Below, one piece after another: positions 47,638-58,687 of a DNA stretch of 64,000 nucleotides. Positions within the stretch are counted from its first letter, which is position 1. The number at the start of each line of letters is the position of its first letter. A program made the position numbers and the translations under genes. Origin of the DNA: Mercurialis annua. Its lineage: Eukaryota > Streptophyta > Magnoliopsida > Malpighiales > Euphorbiaceae. Under the pieces are notes generated by a model, which saw nothing but the letters and a program-made list of their open reading frames with translations, ran no database searches and was not told where the DNA came from. The stretch is taken from contig NC_065571.1 of assembly GCF_937616625.2 (NCBI RefSeq), positions 48,903,651 through 48,967,650 of the forward strand. The letters run 5' to 3'.

Positions 47638-48600
47638 TTGTTGCAGAGCAGAACCGCAACAGATAAAAAGAAAAGATAAGGAATGTCGGACCGCTGCAAC
47701 CAACTGACGGCTATCAAACCTGTTACGCAAATGGTTTCACTATTTGGTTGTTATATAATTAATAAATCCATTTTTTAAAAAAAAAATTGGACAGCACTTC
47801 CCCTAAAAACGAGCATCACCCATTTTTCAGGGAAGTCCTGCAAGCAAATTTACAATTCACATACCAAAATACAATCCACAGTAAACAATTAATTGGCCTA
47901 ATTTAACAATTGATTTACCTAATATTAAAAAAATCTAATTAAATATTTTTATAATAAAATAACATAAACCAACAAATTTATTCTAATGTAACAATTAATT
48001 GACCTAAATTTTTTTTTGATAATGAATTGACCTAAAATAAAACATAACTAAGTAACCTAATAACAAAATCAAATTAAATATTTTAATAATGAATTAACCT
48101 AAACAATTAAATAACCAAATAAAATAAAAAAATATAATTAAACATTGTAATAACTATTTAACCTAAACATTAATATAACAATTATTTAACCTAAGTAAAC
48201 ATAATTAAATAATCTAAATTCAATAACCATTTAACTTAATTAACCAATTAATTAGCCTAATAACTCACAATTTAAATTAAATAATTTAATAACAAATCAA
48301 CGTAAAATAAAAAATTAACCTATTCAAATAATTATTTAGCCTATTATACAACTAATCTAATATAAACTATTTAATCTAACAATTAAACTAACAAAATTAT
48401 AGCCTAATTAATTAACAAAAGTTAATAAAAATTAACAAAAAATAATTAAAATAACTAACCTTTGTGACTGGTCGGTTCAGTGGAATGGCGGAGGCGGCTG
48501 ATTGACGGCGGCGACAGAGGCAGGCGACGGCAGGCGGTGGCAGGCGGTGGAGGGCGAAACCAGCGGCTGTTGAGCAAAGGAGGAGATGAAAAACGCCAAA
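47638..48600 (-). promoter_or_regulatory. predicted non-coding leader exons and promoter side of the CACTA element
   Basis: A GC-rich patch ends in the good donor AAG|GTTAGT (exon end 48460), suggesting leader exon 1. A second leader exon is predicted from acceptor TTGCTTGCAG (exon start 47837) to the donor at 47638. The DNA between them is A/T-rich intron-like sequence with many AATTAA repeats. No reading frame is needed here. In En/Spm, tnpA and tnpD transcripts share such leader sequence and arise by alternative splicing; the same is inferred here. Confidence 0.45.
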
Positions 48601-48779
48601 AATGAGAGGAACCGCCGGTGAGGAAGATGGATGCCGGAAAATGAGAGGATTCGCCGGTTAGGATTCGCCGGAAAATGAGAAAGGCTGAGGAAGAAAGGCG
48701 TCTGAGGAAGAAAGGCGTCTGTTTTTTTTTGTTTAAAACTGCTGTAATCTGAGGAAGAAAGGCGTCTGTTTCATTTAGG

Positions 48780-49140
48780 TTAATAATTAGCGACGGATTG
48801 TAACTATCCGTCGCTAATTATTAACCTAAATGAAACGCAGCGTTCTGGTAATAAATTAGCGACGGATAGTTACGATCCGTCGCTAATTTCTTTGCCAGAA
48901 CGCTGCGTTTTGACAACTGCAGAGGTTAGCGACGGATTTGTCTATCCGTCGCTAAAATTGGCAGGGAAAAATAGGCGCCAGGGCTTCCCGCCAAGGTCCC
49001 GCCAATTTGGTGACGGAATAGCGACGGATTATCCGTCGCTAAGCACAATCAGCGACGGATGCTATATCCGTCGCTAAGTCCGTCGCTAAAAGAGTCATAT
49101 AGCGACGGAAATGCATTCCGTCGCTAATGTCCGTCGCGAA
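48780..49140. repeat. CACTA subterminal repeats, promoter side
   Basis: Contains many copies of TAGCGACGGA/TCCGTCGCTA in both orientations. A large palindrome spans about 48785-48912: AACGCAGCGTTCTGG is answered by CCAGAACGCTGCGTT, and AGCGACGGATTGTAACTATC by GATAGTTACGATCCGTCGCT. Confidence 0.9.
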
Positions 49141-49163
49141 TTGCCTGTTTTTTAGTAGTGTAC

Positions 49164-50512
49164 AATACATTATGGCACGTTCTCAATTACTTGCATGCAC
49201 GATAAATAGAAGGTTTAATGTTGCTAAAAAGAATAAAATTTGTTAATTATTTTTAGAAGTTATAAATCTATCTTAATTTGATAATTTTATTGAAAATCTA
49301 TCTAATATTCAAACGAGTAATGCTATATCATCCAACACTTTTAACCCACCTTTTTGTACCGCCTGACGTGTCAATCAAAGAGTGGATTGATTAAATTCTG
49401 TTTTTGAGATATACATTTTTCGATGGGAATTGGACGAATGATACTTTGCCACGTAAATTAGGTTAAAAAGATGGGTTATAAATCATTTTCCTATTGAAAA
49501 TTAGTTTACTTATATTTGTGTAGCAATTGAATGTGTAATTTTTTAATTTAAAAAAAAAACAAGAGTTGACAATTGGAATATCATATGTTTTTGACAAATT
49601 GCTAAATATATTAAATTGATTTCAAAAAACTTAATAGATTTCCAGCGAATCAATAAAATTGGAATGAAATTACAGGTTTTGAAATTTTTTGATAGATTTA
49701 TAAAATTTAAAACTATTTAATTTTTTTTTGGCATCATTAAACTTAAATAGAATTGGAATAGTTTTTATGGTTATTAAATTAAATTATTTTCATAAAAAAT
49801 TATAGTTGAATAATATGTATTTTTTAAATAATTAGAAATTATCCAAGCAATTCAAGTTAAATATTAGTATTTACATATGTACTAATTGCCACTGCATCAA
49901 ACTTGGACTTGAACTGATCGTAGAATTTTCTGCATTTAAAAATAAAAATTAAATTATTAAGTAAGAAATGCTGTAAAAATAATAGAAATAACATAGTTGA
50001 ATGAAAATAATATAAGTAAATAACCATAAAAATATTTAATTCCTATAATTAAGTAGATGGAAGCTCCAAAAAAAGTGGAACTATCAAGAGTTGGCAAACC
50101 CACAAACAAAAAAGGTCTTCACACGTGGATATCTTGTGAAATATTTATATAAATGTATTTTAGCGGATTGACTTTTAAATTTTTAAGGATAAAAAATAGA
50201 AGATTCTTAGGTTTCATAAGAGAAAAGAGAGATTCTCCATGTCCTATAAACAAATGGAGATGGTACATGTGCCCTAAATAAATCATACCCTACAAGAATC
50301 TTTGTAGCCTCTTGTTTAAACCATTTGGACCCACTCTATCCATATTCTCCACCTTAACAACGACATCCCAATTTTTATTTGTTCTTTTGCTGCTCCTTCG
50401 CCTATATAAATTAGCCCACAATCCCTTATTCATCAAATCATCCACTTTACAAAACCCTAAACTACACCAACAAACTAAAAAACTAGTCATTTCTGTAACA
50501 AATTTATTAAAA
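49164..50512 (+). promoter_or_regulatory. upstream region of FPF1-like gene 1
   Basis: Holds the FPF1-like promoter. Blocks conserved with copy 2 are GGTCTTCACACGTGGATATC (50113; 58310), which contains the G-box core CACGTG, and AGATGGTACATGTG (50257; 58450). A TATA box CTATATAAATT lies near 50401 (copy 2: GCTATATAAACC near 58581), about 110 bp before the ATG. The CACTA element is inserted about 1.35 kb upstream of this gene. Confidence 0.6.
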
Positions 50513-50845
50513 ATGTCAGGAGTTTGGGTATTCAAAAACAATGGAGTCTTTACGCTGGAGAATCCTGGAGCTGAAGAGGGGAGAAGTGTCTCGTCGAGAA
50601 GAAATAAGGTTTTGGTGCACTTGCCGAGCGGTAAAGCTGTAACATCGTACTCTTGTCTGGAGCAAATCCTGAGAGGTTTAGGGTGGGAGAGGTATTACGG
50701 AGGAGACTCCGATCTCCTCCAGTTCCACAAGCGCTCTTCCATTGACCTAATCTCTCTTCCATGGGATTTCTCGAGGTTCAGTTCTGTTTACATGTACGAT
50801 ATAGTGATCAAGAACCCTCATGTCTTCCATGTCCGTGATATGTAA
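50513..50845 (+). CDS. flowering-promoting factor 1-like protein, copy 1
   Basis: Small intronless protein of 110 aa, the usual length for the FPF1/FLP family. Members promote flowering or modulate gibberellin-related growth, and their biochemical role is not settled. Starts MSGVWVFKNNGVFTLENPGA and includes NKVLVHLPSGKAVTSYSCLE, QILRGLGWERYYGGDSDLLQ, FHKRSSIDLISLPWDFSRF and the family C-terminus MYDIVIKNPHVFHVRDM. An upstream in-frame Met at 50312 exists, but the MSGVWVFKNG-type N-terminus is invariant in the family, so 50513 is the start. It is very similar to copy 2 (58688), with a two-residue difference in the linker (GRSVSS here, GRQGSVSS there). Confidence 0.97.
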   Translation: MSGVWVFKNNGVFTLENPGAEEGRSVSSRRNKVLVHLPSGKAVTSYSCLEQILRGLGWERYYGGDSDLLQFHKRSSIDLISLPWDFSRFSSVYMYDIVIKNPHVFHVRDM

Positions 50846-51330
50846 CCAACCTAGTTACGTAACCGTGTCTGTATAATAATGCTTGGAATTTGGATTGCTC
50901 TTAATAATTTGTTCTGTAATAGTGTGAAGTCAACTAGCCAGCAACCAGGCTGGGATCAGAAATTTTATTATATATAACAATAAAGTGGAAGCTGTACTAA
51001 AATCTCCTAGCTGCAATCTGCATCTTTATATTTGTGTTCTTTAATAGTAATGGTTTGTTGAATTGAAGTGTTAATTTTTGCATACAGATGGCCCCAGTTT
51101 CTCTACGTGATATGATTATTTACAATCCATGCATTCACCTATATAATTGTCCAAAATGACGAAACCTAATAATCTGCCAATCTAAGTAATTAGCAATCTT
51201 TCTTTATATATGTGCTTCATTATATGATTGTCATAGGCTTCGGTTGCACTTTGTTCCACCTAGGCCAAACAGTTTAGACATGCCACCACATCGCCTTAGC
51301 AATTCATGATAGTATATAAAAAATCAATAG

Positions 51331-52430
51331 GCCCGGCTATTTTTAAATGCATCTTTTATCAATTATAATCAAATTTCTTAATTTTTATTATGATGTCCAA
51401 TTTAGATGTTTTCTGTAATTATATCTAAAATTTTAAATTTTATTTTTTTAACTCTAAATTTTTACGTTTTCTTTTTATCAATTGCGACTAAATTTTATAG
51501 TATATCTTTTTAAAAGTTAGATAAATTTTTAAAATTTGGTCATAATTGATAAAATATGAAAAACTTTGAATTTGAAAAATGAAATTTAAAGCTTTGGAAA
51601 CATTTAAAAAAAATCTTTCAAATTTGAAATAATTTTAAAAATTAAAAAATTTGGTCGTAATTGATAAAAAAATCAAAGATTTGATTTTAAAAATAATTAT
51701 GCCAAATAAATATTATGTAAATTGTTTATTAAAAATTAAATAATATATAAAATAAAATTAAATGGCAATATTTTTAAAAATCATCACATTATTTGATATA
51801 AAAATCTGATATTAAAATTTATTAGCACAAAAATAACTTCAGAATAAATATAAATTAAACAATAAAGAGATTCATAAGAAACAAAATAAGCTATATTATT
51901 TATACAAACCATAAAATCATTTTTATAAACCAGAACTAATACATATTAAAATTTACTGACACTAAAAAAAAAAAAATGAACTATACCATTTAAATAGATC
52001 AAAGGTTATTTGCATAAAGTAGAATTGTTTGTCATTAATATTTATTGACCCTGACAATTTACACTAAATAAATATTAGTAAAAATTAAACAATATTATAA
52101 ACTGAAAATAAATATTGTATAAGGTAAAAATAAATGAAAAGGAGATTATATATTAACTAAAACAATAGAAATAAATTTTATATAAATGAAATTAATTTTT
52201 TATAAATAAATTTAAATAAAAAAATATATTAAAAGTCTCGCGTGCTCTTGCGCATTTGTGGCATACACAATATGTTAACTAGGACAAAAGTGTTCAAATA
52301 TAAAACGAATTAAATTTAGGTGTGTAAATAGTCATTGTCAAAATTATGTAAGCGATTTCTCTTAAAAAAAATATTAAGTGACTAATCTATTAAAGTTAAA
52401 GGATATAAATATTCATTTAATCATTATTTT
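51331..52430. other. A/T-rich DNA between duplication copies 1 and 2
   Basis: No gene. Between 51345 and 51700 TTTATCAATTATAATCAAATTT on one side and AAATTTGGTCGTAATTGATAAA (each quoted in part: ATCAATTATAATCAAATTT) are roughly inverted, suggesting an old MITE. At about 52226-52275, GTCTCGCGTGCTCTTGCGC then TATGTTAACTAG resembles a decayed Helitron 3' end. Confidence 0.35.
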
Positions 52431-52603
52431 ATATAAAGTTTAAGCACTTAGATGATAAGAAAAATTAGTTTAAAGAGATGTCTTTTTATAAACAGAGTTA
52501 GTTACAAGGAATAGATCCAATGTTCTCATTGCTTATATTATTAATATTTTATTTTTATTCTTCAATAGGAATATGGCATATATAAAAATTGATCATTTTA
52601 TTT

Positions 52604-53373
52604 CACTACAAGAAATTTAATTTTTAGAAACTCCAGTTGTCGTTATAAAAACTCAAAATATGGTTGTTAAAAGTTTTTAACAACGGTAAACTTGGTTGTG
52701 CATGTTGGCGTAATGTAATGTTTTTCATAACGACGTTTTCTATTATTGGCCGTTGCTATATGTTTTACCAAATCTATAAAATTGGTTGCTAAAAGATATT
52801 AATAACGATAAAAAAATCGTTGTTAAAACATTATAATATTAATTATTATTTTAATATGTTATATAATTTTATAAAAAATATTTACTTATATTTTTATAAT
52901 TAAAATAAAAATATTATCAGAATTTAATATTTTCACTTTTCATTGATATACTACAATAAAAGTAAAAAATTATTTTTATAGTTAAAGGTGGTTTTTTTTT
53001 TATAATGAGGAAGCATCATTCTCATTTCACTTATTTTCAATGTGGAATTTTAGATTTTTCTTCTTTCTTTTAGCAACGAAATTATTTATCGCTGTGAAAT
53101 GATAATATTTAAAAACGACACAAATTAAATAATTGGTAAAACATATAAATTTATAATGACATGATTAATCGTTGTAAGATAATTATATTTAAAAACGGTA
53201 TAAATTAAGTCGTTGCTAAAAGTATAACTTTTAATAACGACTTTATTAGGCGTTCTAATATAATTATATTTAGAAACAATATTAAAATAGTGGTTATAAA
53301 AAAATATATATATTGTAACGATTTTAATAGTCACTGTAATAGACCGTTACCAAAAGTCATTTTTTCTATAGTG
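52604..53373. mobile_element. non-autonomous CACTA element, 770 bp
   Basis: Begins CACTACAAGAAATTT and ends ATTTTTTCTATAGTG. TTT occurs on both sides (52601-52603 and 53374-53376), matching the 3-bp duplication of CACTA elements, although TTT could be chance in such DNA. Inside are subterminal-like repeats built on AACGAC/AACGGT and CGTTGTTA/CGTTGCTA. No coding capacity. Its motif differs from the TAGCGACGGA of the 8.2-kb element, so it likely depends on another family member. Confidence 0.7.
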
Positions 53374-53960
53374 TTTGTAAATGCACCAGCGAGTTATAGC
53401 TTAAATGATATAAATATTAGATAGCATTCTGCTAAAGTTGTGGGTACTATTTTTTTTACAAACGCTTTTTTTAAATTATTTAAAAAATAACTTATTTTAA
53501 AATGCAACTTATCTATTTTGAGCTTTGAAACCTTCTTAGTCTTGTTGTATGAGACTAATAACTAGAATGTAATTACATAATTTATAGCAAGTTATCATGT
53601 AACTAAATAAGTACATATGCCACAGAATTAAGTATTGATGATACATATAATTTACTCGTGAATTAATTGATTAGCAAGGTACATGCCTTAATTTGATGAG
53701 ATCATCAACAACAAGCAGAATCCGAATCTTTAAAATTAGGCAAAAATAAAATTATCTATTCACAGTTTTAATATTTTTACTAAATATATTACGATCTTTA
53801 AATTTAGTTCATCTGTTTTCGATCTTTGTCAAATTAAAATATAATTACTCATACTCAGATTTTTTTTACGTATACTCAGTTTATCACGTCATCCATGAAC
53901 TAGCCTATCACATTATGATACATCATTAAAATAGTTGCACTATTGTAATATTGTTAATTT

Positions 53961-55739
53961 TAACACAGAATACTCCTCCAAGCTGCTCAGAATACTCCTC
54001 CATATGGCTGCTGTGATGGCTGTCTTTGCCAACTAGATTACAGCTGTATGCCAGTTGTATTACAGCTAGATTACAGCTGTAATTACAGCTCATTTCCCGC
54101 TCATAATATTAGTCTATAAATAGTTTTAAGATTGTAGTTTGTAATTTCAGTTTTTGTAATCACAAAACTCATCAATATAATCAAAGTTTCTGTTCTCTAA
54201 TTTCTGTTATGGTATCGGAGCGGGTCCGAGCCCGGGAGTTGGCATTGCCACCGGTGTTGCCGCCGCGTTTCCAATCGTTATTGTTCTCCGTTGTATCCAA
54301 GTGATCCAGATTGATTTGATTGATATTCTTTTGATTGTTATTGTTTGATTCTTGATTGATTGTTCGTGTCGGTATTCATCGACAGTTATTTTTTCTCTGT
54401 TCATGTTTGGAGCTGCATCAATGGAGGCTCAGTTTATGAATTTCAAGCTCTGCTTCATTTTATCTCAATGTTGAACTATTGCTATCGATAATTCAACTTT
54501 GATCTCATATCACAATTTCAATTTTAGGTTCTTTCTCATCAATTTTTCTTTCGATTCAAATTTCTTGTTTCTTCATCTTTCATTTCTCTTCAAATTCTAT
54601 TGTCAGTGACAATCATTATTGGTGTTGATATGATCATCATATTCTTGTTCAATTTTTCTCCAAATGTCATTCTCTTCTCAATATTTCTGATACAAATTAT
54701 TTTCATCGTTATCGGTGTTTTCAGTTTCTATTCTAATTCAGGATAGTTGTGAACAATATTCTTCTATCTCAGCAGATTTTTTCAAGGTTTTTTTAGCTTT
54801 ATTCAGCTCAATGTTAGCGATTCGAACTGAGCTTCTCTTCATCTCTATCTCTATTGATTTCAGTTGTTCACATTTTATGTCATCAATTCTTGTTTGATTC
54901 ACATTATGAAACTTTCATATTCATGGATCATTTTTTTTCGTCATATTCGATTTCTTATTCCAATTTAGATTGAATTTGAGTTCTATGTCAGTTAATATGA
55001 TCCTAATTCTGTTTGTTATTGTAGAAATCCTTCAATTTATGGAGAAAAGTGAGTTTTTCAATAATGCTCACTATCTGTTTGAGAAAATGCCTCAATGAGA
55101 AATGGTTGTCAAATGCATATGGCTGCTAGTCACAATATCTACAAAGAAACAATACAAAGAGGTGTGTTCATTCAGGGAAAGAGTACCAGACATTTGCTTC
55201 ATAAAGAGTTATTAATGAAGTCCAATTCAAAAGAAAATATGTACATTGAAGGCAAACGTGCTGGTGGATTGCTTATTGGTTCTGTTTTGTTCTTGATAAG
55301 AGGTTTAAACTGCTGAAAACAAATGAACAAATATATGCTACTTTGGTTTTTTCAAAATGGTACTATTACAAATTTTGTGGTTTATGGTGTGCTATTATTA
55401 GTCTTGTGGTAATATACAAAGCTGCTGCTGCATGATTTTTTTTTCCGTCAAGCTAGACATATTAGATTCATATGTCTAGCTTGAGGGGGGGTAACACAGA
55501 ATACTCCTCCAAGCTGCTCAGAATACTCCTCCATATGGCTGCTGTGATGGCTGTCTTTGCCAACTAGATTACAGCTGTATGACAGCTGTATTACAGCTAG
55601 ATTACAGCTGTAATTACAGCTCATTTCCCGCTCATAATATTAGTCTATAAATAGCTTTAAGTTTGTAGTTTGAATTTCAGTTTTTGTAATCACAAAACTC
55701 ATCAATATAATCAAAGTTTATGTTCTCTGATTTCTGTTA
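53961..55739 (+). mobile_element. small non-autonomous LTR retrotransposon (TRIM/LARD-like), 1779 bp
   Basis: Two LTRs (53961-54209, 249 bp; 55492-55739, 248 bp) start TAACACAGAATACTCC and end TTTCTGTTA, with a perfect 5-bp duplication AATTT outside (53956-53960 and 55740-55744). The primer-binding site TGGTATCGGAGC directly follows the left LTR (initiator tRNA-Met type), and a GAGGGGGGG polypurine tract directly precedes the right one. The LTRs differ by about six substitutions and one indel, so the insertion is fairly young. The 1282-bp inside has no gag or pol. A stretch near 55065 (LFEKMPQ in one frame) is faintly PPR-like but breaks at once. Unusually the LTR ends are TA...TA and not TG...CA. 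Confidence 0.88.
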
Positions 55740-56136
55740 AATTTGTTATATTCATTTTGAGTTGATGTAGCGCAATATTATTCGTGTATACGTACAAGAT
55801 TTATCCTATGTGACGTATACAATCTTGCGCCATGTCAGCTTCAAATAAGTCGTGAATATATTTGGTAAAAATATAAAATATGATGGATTAAACTATTAAA
55901 ATTTAAAGATCATGGTATATTAAAAAAAACGTTAAAATTATAGTTAGATAAATACATTTTTCCATAAAATTAATTAGGTAGAATGAACACTTAAAACCTT
56001 TTGGAAGAGTTTAATGTGCTTCTAGGTTTGGAAAAATAACGAAAAAAAAGCCTAAAACTATAGTCAATTTTTAATTGAGGTTACAACACCTAAATTTTTT
56101 TCATTCAATGCTTTGTATCTGTTCGCACCATATATA

Positions 56137-56195
56137 CTCCCTCCGTTTTCATTCAATTTTAATTTTTTTTAGTGCTTCAAATGATGAATGAATAA
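56137..56195. mobile_element. isolated Stowaway-like MITE end
   Basis: CTCCCTCCGTTTTCATTCAA matches the terminal signature of Stowaway-like MITEs, but no matching right end is found before the next MITE starts. Probably a broken element. Confidence 0.5.
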
Positions 56196-56197
56196 TA

Positions 56198-56450
56198 CTC
56201 CCTCTGTTTTTTTAACTGTCCATTTAGCCAATATTGCACATAACAAGATAGTATTCATTTTGTTTAGTATTATAAAAAAAACTAATATAACTCTATTAGT
56301 TAATAAATGTTTTTTAAATTAAAACATAAAATCGTTTATTTAAGATGAGTAAATTTGGAAGATAATAGCTAAAATCTCATTAAAATTTTAAATGGATAAT
56401 TAATTAGAGACAAATATATATAGCTAAATGGACAACTAAAACGGAGGGAG
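56198..56450. mobile_element. Stowaway-like MITE, 253 bp
   Basis: Ends CTCCCTCTGTTTTTTTAACT and AGTTGTCC-type right end (GACAACTAAAACGGAGGGAG), with TA on both sides (56196-56197 and 56451-56452). Further inside, GTCCATTTAGC pairs with GCTAAATGGAC. No coding capacity. Confidence 0.85.
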
Positions 56451-56460
56451 TATATATAAT

Positions 56461-56980
56461 CGTAATATTAAACTAATCCAGCGTGGTGTATTAACTGTAG
56501 ATCAGCAATTCTGTGCAAATTGCAGTGAGAAGGAGACTGGAATTCATATAGTTTTGCACTGTAATAATGCTTGGATTTTTTGGTGTAATCTTCTTAGTCG
56601 CATTCAGATTACAGGTTGGTCGGCACCTTCGGATATCAAAAGTTTCTACTTTGAATGGATTTCTCTAGCAAAAGTTCAATACAGGAAATTATGGGATACG
56701 ATTTGGTTCTTTAGTGTTTGGGAACTTTGGAAAGCGAGGAATCAAAATTTTTTCAAAGAGACGACGTCGGACTACAGAGACTTAGTTTCTCTTTGTGTTT
56801 CCAAGGGTGTGATTCACTATAAATATCACAATCCTTCTTTTCCGTACAGTGGTAATGATGTTTTTAGGAGCCTTGATTTCATTTTCCGGTCTTAATCTAA
56901 CCGATTTTCTTGTAGCCCCGTTTTTTGCCTGCCGCACTTTGTGGCAGTGCTAATATATTTATCATTTAACAAAAAAATTT
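56461..56980 (+). pseudogene. 5'-truncated LINE, C-terminal ORF2 with zinc-binding region
   Basis: An open frame of 145 codons (56461-56895) reads IKLIQRGVLTVDQQFCANCS, then ETGIHIVLHCNNAWIFW and LWDTIWFFSVWELWKARNQN. This is the zf-RVT type Cys/His region (C-x2-C-x7-H-x3-H-C) and the tail typical of plant non-LTR retrotransposon ORF2 proteins. Reverse transcriptase and endonuclease parts are absent. The non-coding tail (TTTTGTGGCAGTGCTAATAT-like) ends in an A-rich run near 56980. The left end directly abuts the Stowaway-like MITE at 56198-56450. Confidence 0.8.
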
Positions 56981-56999
56981 ATTTATGTCACACACGGAT

Positions 57000-58687
57000 T
57001 AGGACATTTTTTTCAAATTGAAGCACAATTACTTTGAACCTATAATTAAAAATTTAAAACATATAGAATGATCCCCACAAACACAACTTGTTTGTCTTCC
57101 GAAAATCAAACACGAGACATGTGATATTGGCATCATTATTGGTGCCAAATTCTATCTTGGAAAAACTATAGATTAAGATTTTCTTGGAACTCCCTGGAAA
57201 CAAATGGAATGATTCTGCTGCTTTTCATAGAAAGGAAGCTGAAGTGGATATGTGTTCACGCATTCAAATATCTAAAGTTTTCTTGAATAACTATAGAAAG
57301 AGAGACATATATTGTCGAATTTAGAAAGTAAAAATTAAGGCAAATATACATATTTATTTACAAACAATATGTTCGTTTGCGAGGGAAATCAATAATTTAA
57401 AAAAATTACCAGTTTTATCCATTATTTTTAAACATTAAAAAATATATTCATATTTATTTTGTGACTAACATGGCGTGATATTATTATGTGAAGCTCTAAA
57501 GAAATTGTATATATTTAGGAAATTTTAAAAAATAATGTGACAAAATTTTATAAATTTTAAATTATGTTTTATTTAGCGAACAAACTATCTATAGATAGAT
57601 TTATTTTATCGAAAAAAAATGATACTCCAAATATTTATTGGGTAATTAATTAAGCAAAATCCTTAAAAGAAGGCATTTTATAATGTGGAATTGGGGTTAG
57701 AGATTGATAGAAATGAAAAAAGTGGAGTGCTAAGAACGGTCCTTATTATAGGACCAGTTGAGGAAGGCCATGTGATCTCATATGGCCATTCAATCTTTTT
57801 TTTTTTATACAATCAAATAATCCAAATATTTATTCTAGTGTGCGCTGTGGTCCTCTCTTTAATTACGTTTATGTATGACAAATGTTACCCTAATCTTCTT
57901 CTGCATACATAATCGCACGTCCTCAAATGTTGTTTCATACGCCAATTCTACAATTAAATAGTTATATCAGCATTTGATGCATATCCTGATCATTAAATTT
58001 TTGGATAATCCAATAATCTATACATAGTCATAGTAGCCAGTAGGTGATTGAAATTGTTGCAATTGCTTGGAATTCAGTGGCGGAGCCACTCACAGACGGA
58101 CTCGTGTGTCCATTTTGATCGGAATTAATCGTATATATTTACCGATTTTAAATTCTGCTCTAAAAAATGATTAATTATTTTTATACATATAGTTAGCACT
58201 TTGAAATCATTTTGTAGGTACGCTACTGTTTTGGATAATATGTTTGTAAGTAGAATTAAGCAGATGGGAATTGGATGTATCATCAGTTGCCAAATCCTCA
58301 AACAGAAGAGGTCTTCACACGTGGATATCTCGTGAAATATTATATTTAATCTTTAGCTGATTGACTTTTCATTTCTTTTTGGTAAGAAAAATGAAGATTC
58401 TTGATTTCATAAGACAAGAGATATTCCTTCATTTCCCATAGACAAATAGAGATGGTACATGTGTCCTAAATCACACCCTACAAGAATCTTTGCACCCTCT
58501 TATTTGAAACCATTCGGACCCACTGTGTCCATATTCTCTACCTTAACCCCAGCATCCCTTAATTTTATTTGTTCTTTTGCTGCTATATAAACCCTCCAAT
58601 CTCTTCTTCATCAATCATCCACTTCCAAAACCCTAAACTACACCAATACTAAAACAGTAGTCGTTTACTATAACACATTATTTAAAA
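57000..58687 (+). promoter_or_regulatory. upstream region of FPF1-like gene 2, empty CACTA site
   Basis: Contains the conserved upstream blocks (G-box-bearing TCTTCACACGTGGATATC at 58312, TATA box GCTATATAAACC near 58581). The site aligned with the CACTA insertion is at about 57893 (ATCTTCTTCTGCATACATAA). A possible hAT MITE begins at 58077 (CAGTGGCGGAGCCACTC) but its right end is unclear. Confidence 0.55.

Larger units (their letters stand above)
40952..49160 (-). mobile_element. CACTA (En/Spm) DNA transposon, 8209 bp, with TNP2 and TNPA genes
   Basis: Perfect 16-bp terminal inverted repeats CACTACTAAAAAACAG / CTGTTTTTTAGTAGTG are flanked by the 3-bp duplication TAC (40949-40951 and 49161-49163). 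Both subterminal regions (40970-41345 and 48788-49140) are packed with TAGCGACGGA in both orientations, the expected TNPA-type binding repeats. Genes run on the minus strand, so the element's 5' side is at 49160: a non-coding leader, TNP2-like transposase (47106-43499), then TNPA-like protein (43303-41576). The aligned site in copy 2 of the FPF1 segment (about 57893) reads ATCTTCTTCTGCATACATAATCGCACG, without the element. It looks recent and nearly complete but its transposase has an internal stop codon. Confidence 0.96.
38280..51330. repeat. FPF1 segmental duplication, copy 1 (interrupted by CACTA)
   Basis: Shares landmarks in the same order with copy 2: GGAATAGATCCAATGTTCTC (38370; copy 2 52510), AATTTGATGAGGTGATCATC (38882; 53693; copy 3 62837), GATTCTGCTGCTTTTCATAG (40290; 57210), GGCCATGTGATCTCATATGG (40818; 57766), the FPF1-like gene, and ATTGTCCAAAATGA (51148; 59337). 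The boundaries are by eye and approximate. An 8.2-kb CACTA element, a SINE and a MULE-type MITE account for much of its extra length. Confidence 0.8.

Noticed and set aside
50290..50541. Minus-strand frame overlapping the FPF1-like gene start
   Set aside because: Shadow of the promoter and start of FPF1-like gene 1; no family match.
55065..55316. PPR-like gene inside the LTR element
   Set aside because: Only LFEKMPQ resembles a PPR motif, followed at once by a stop; the rest of the frame has no repeat pattern.
58077..58226. hAT MITE starting CAGTGGCGGAGCC
   Set aside because: The left end fits, but the right end (near GTACGCTACTG) and the 8-bp flanks do not match well enough.
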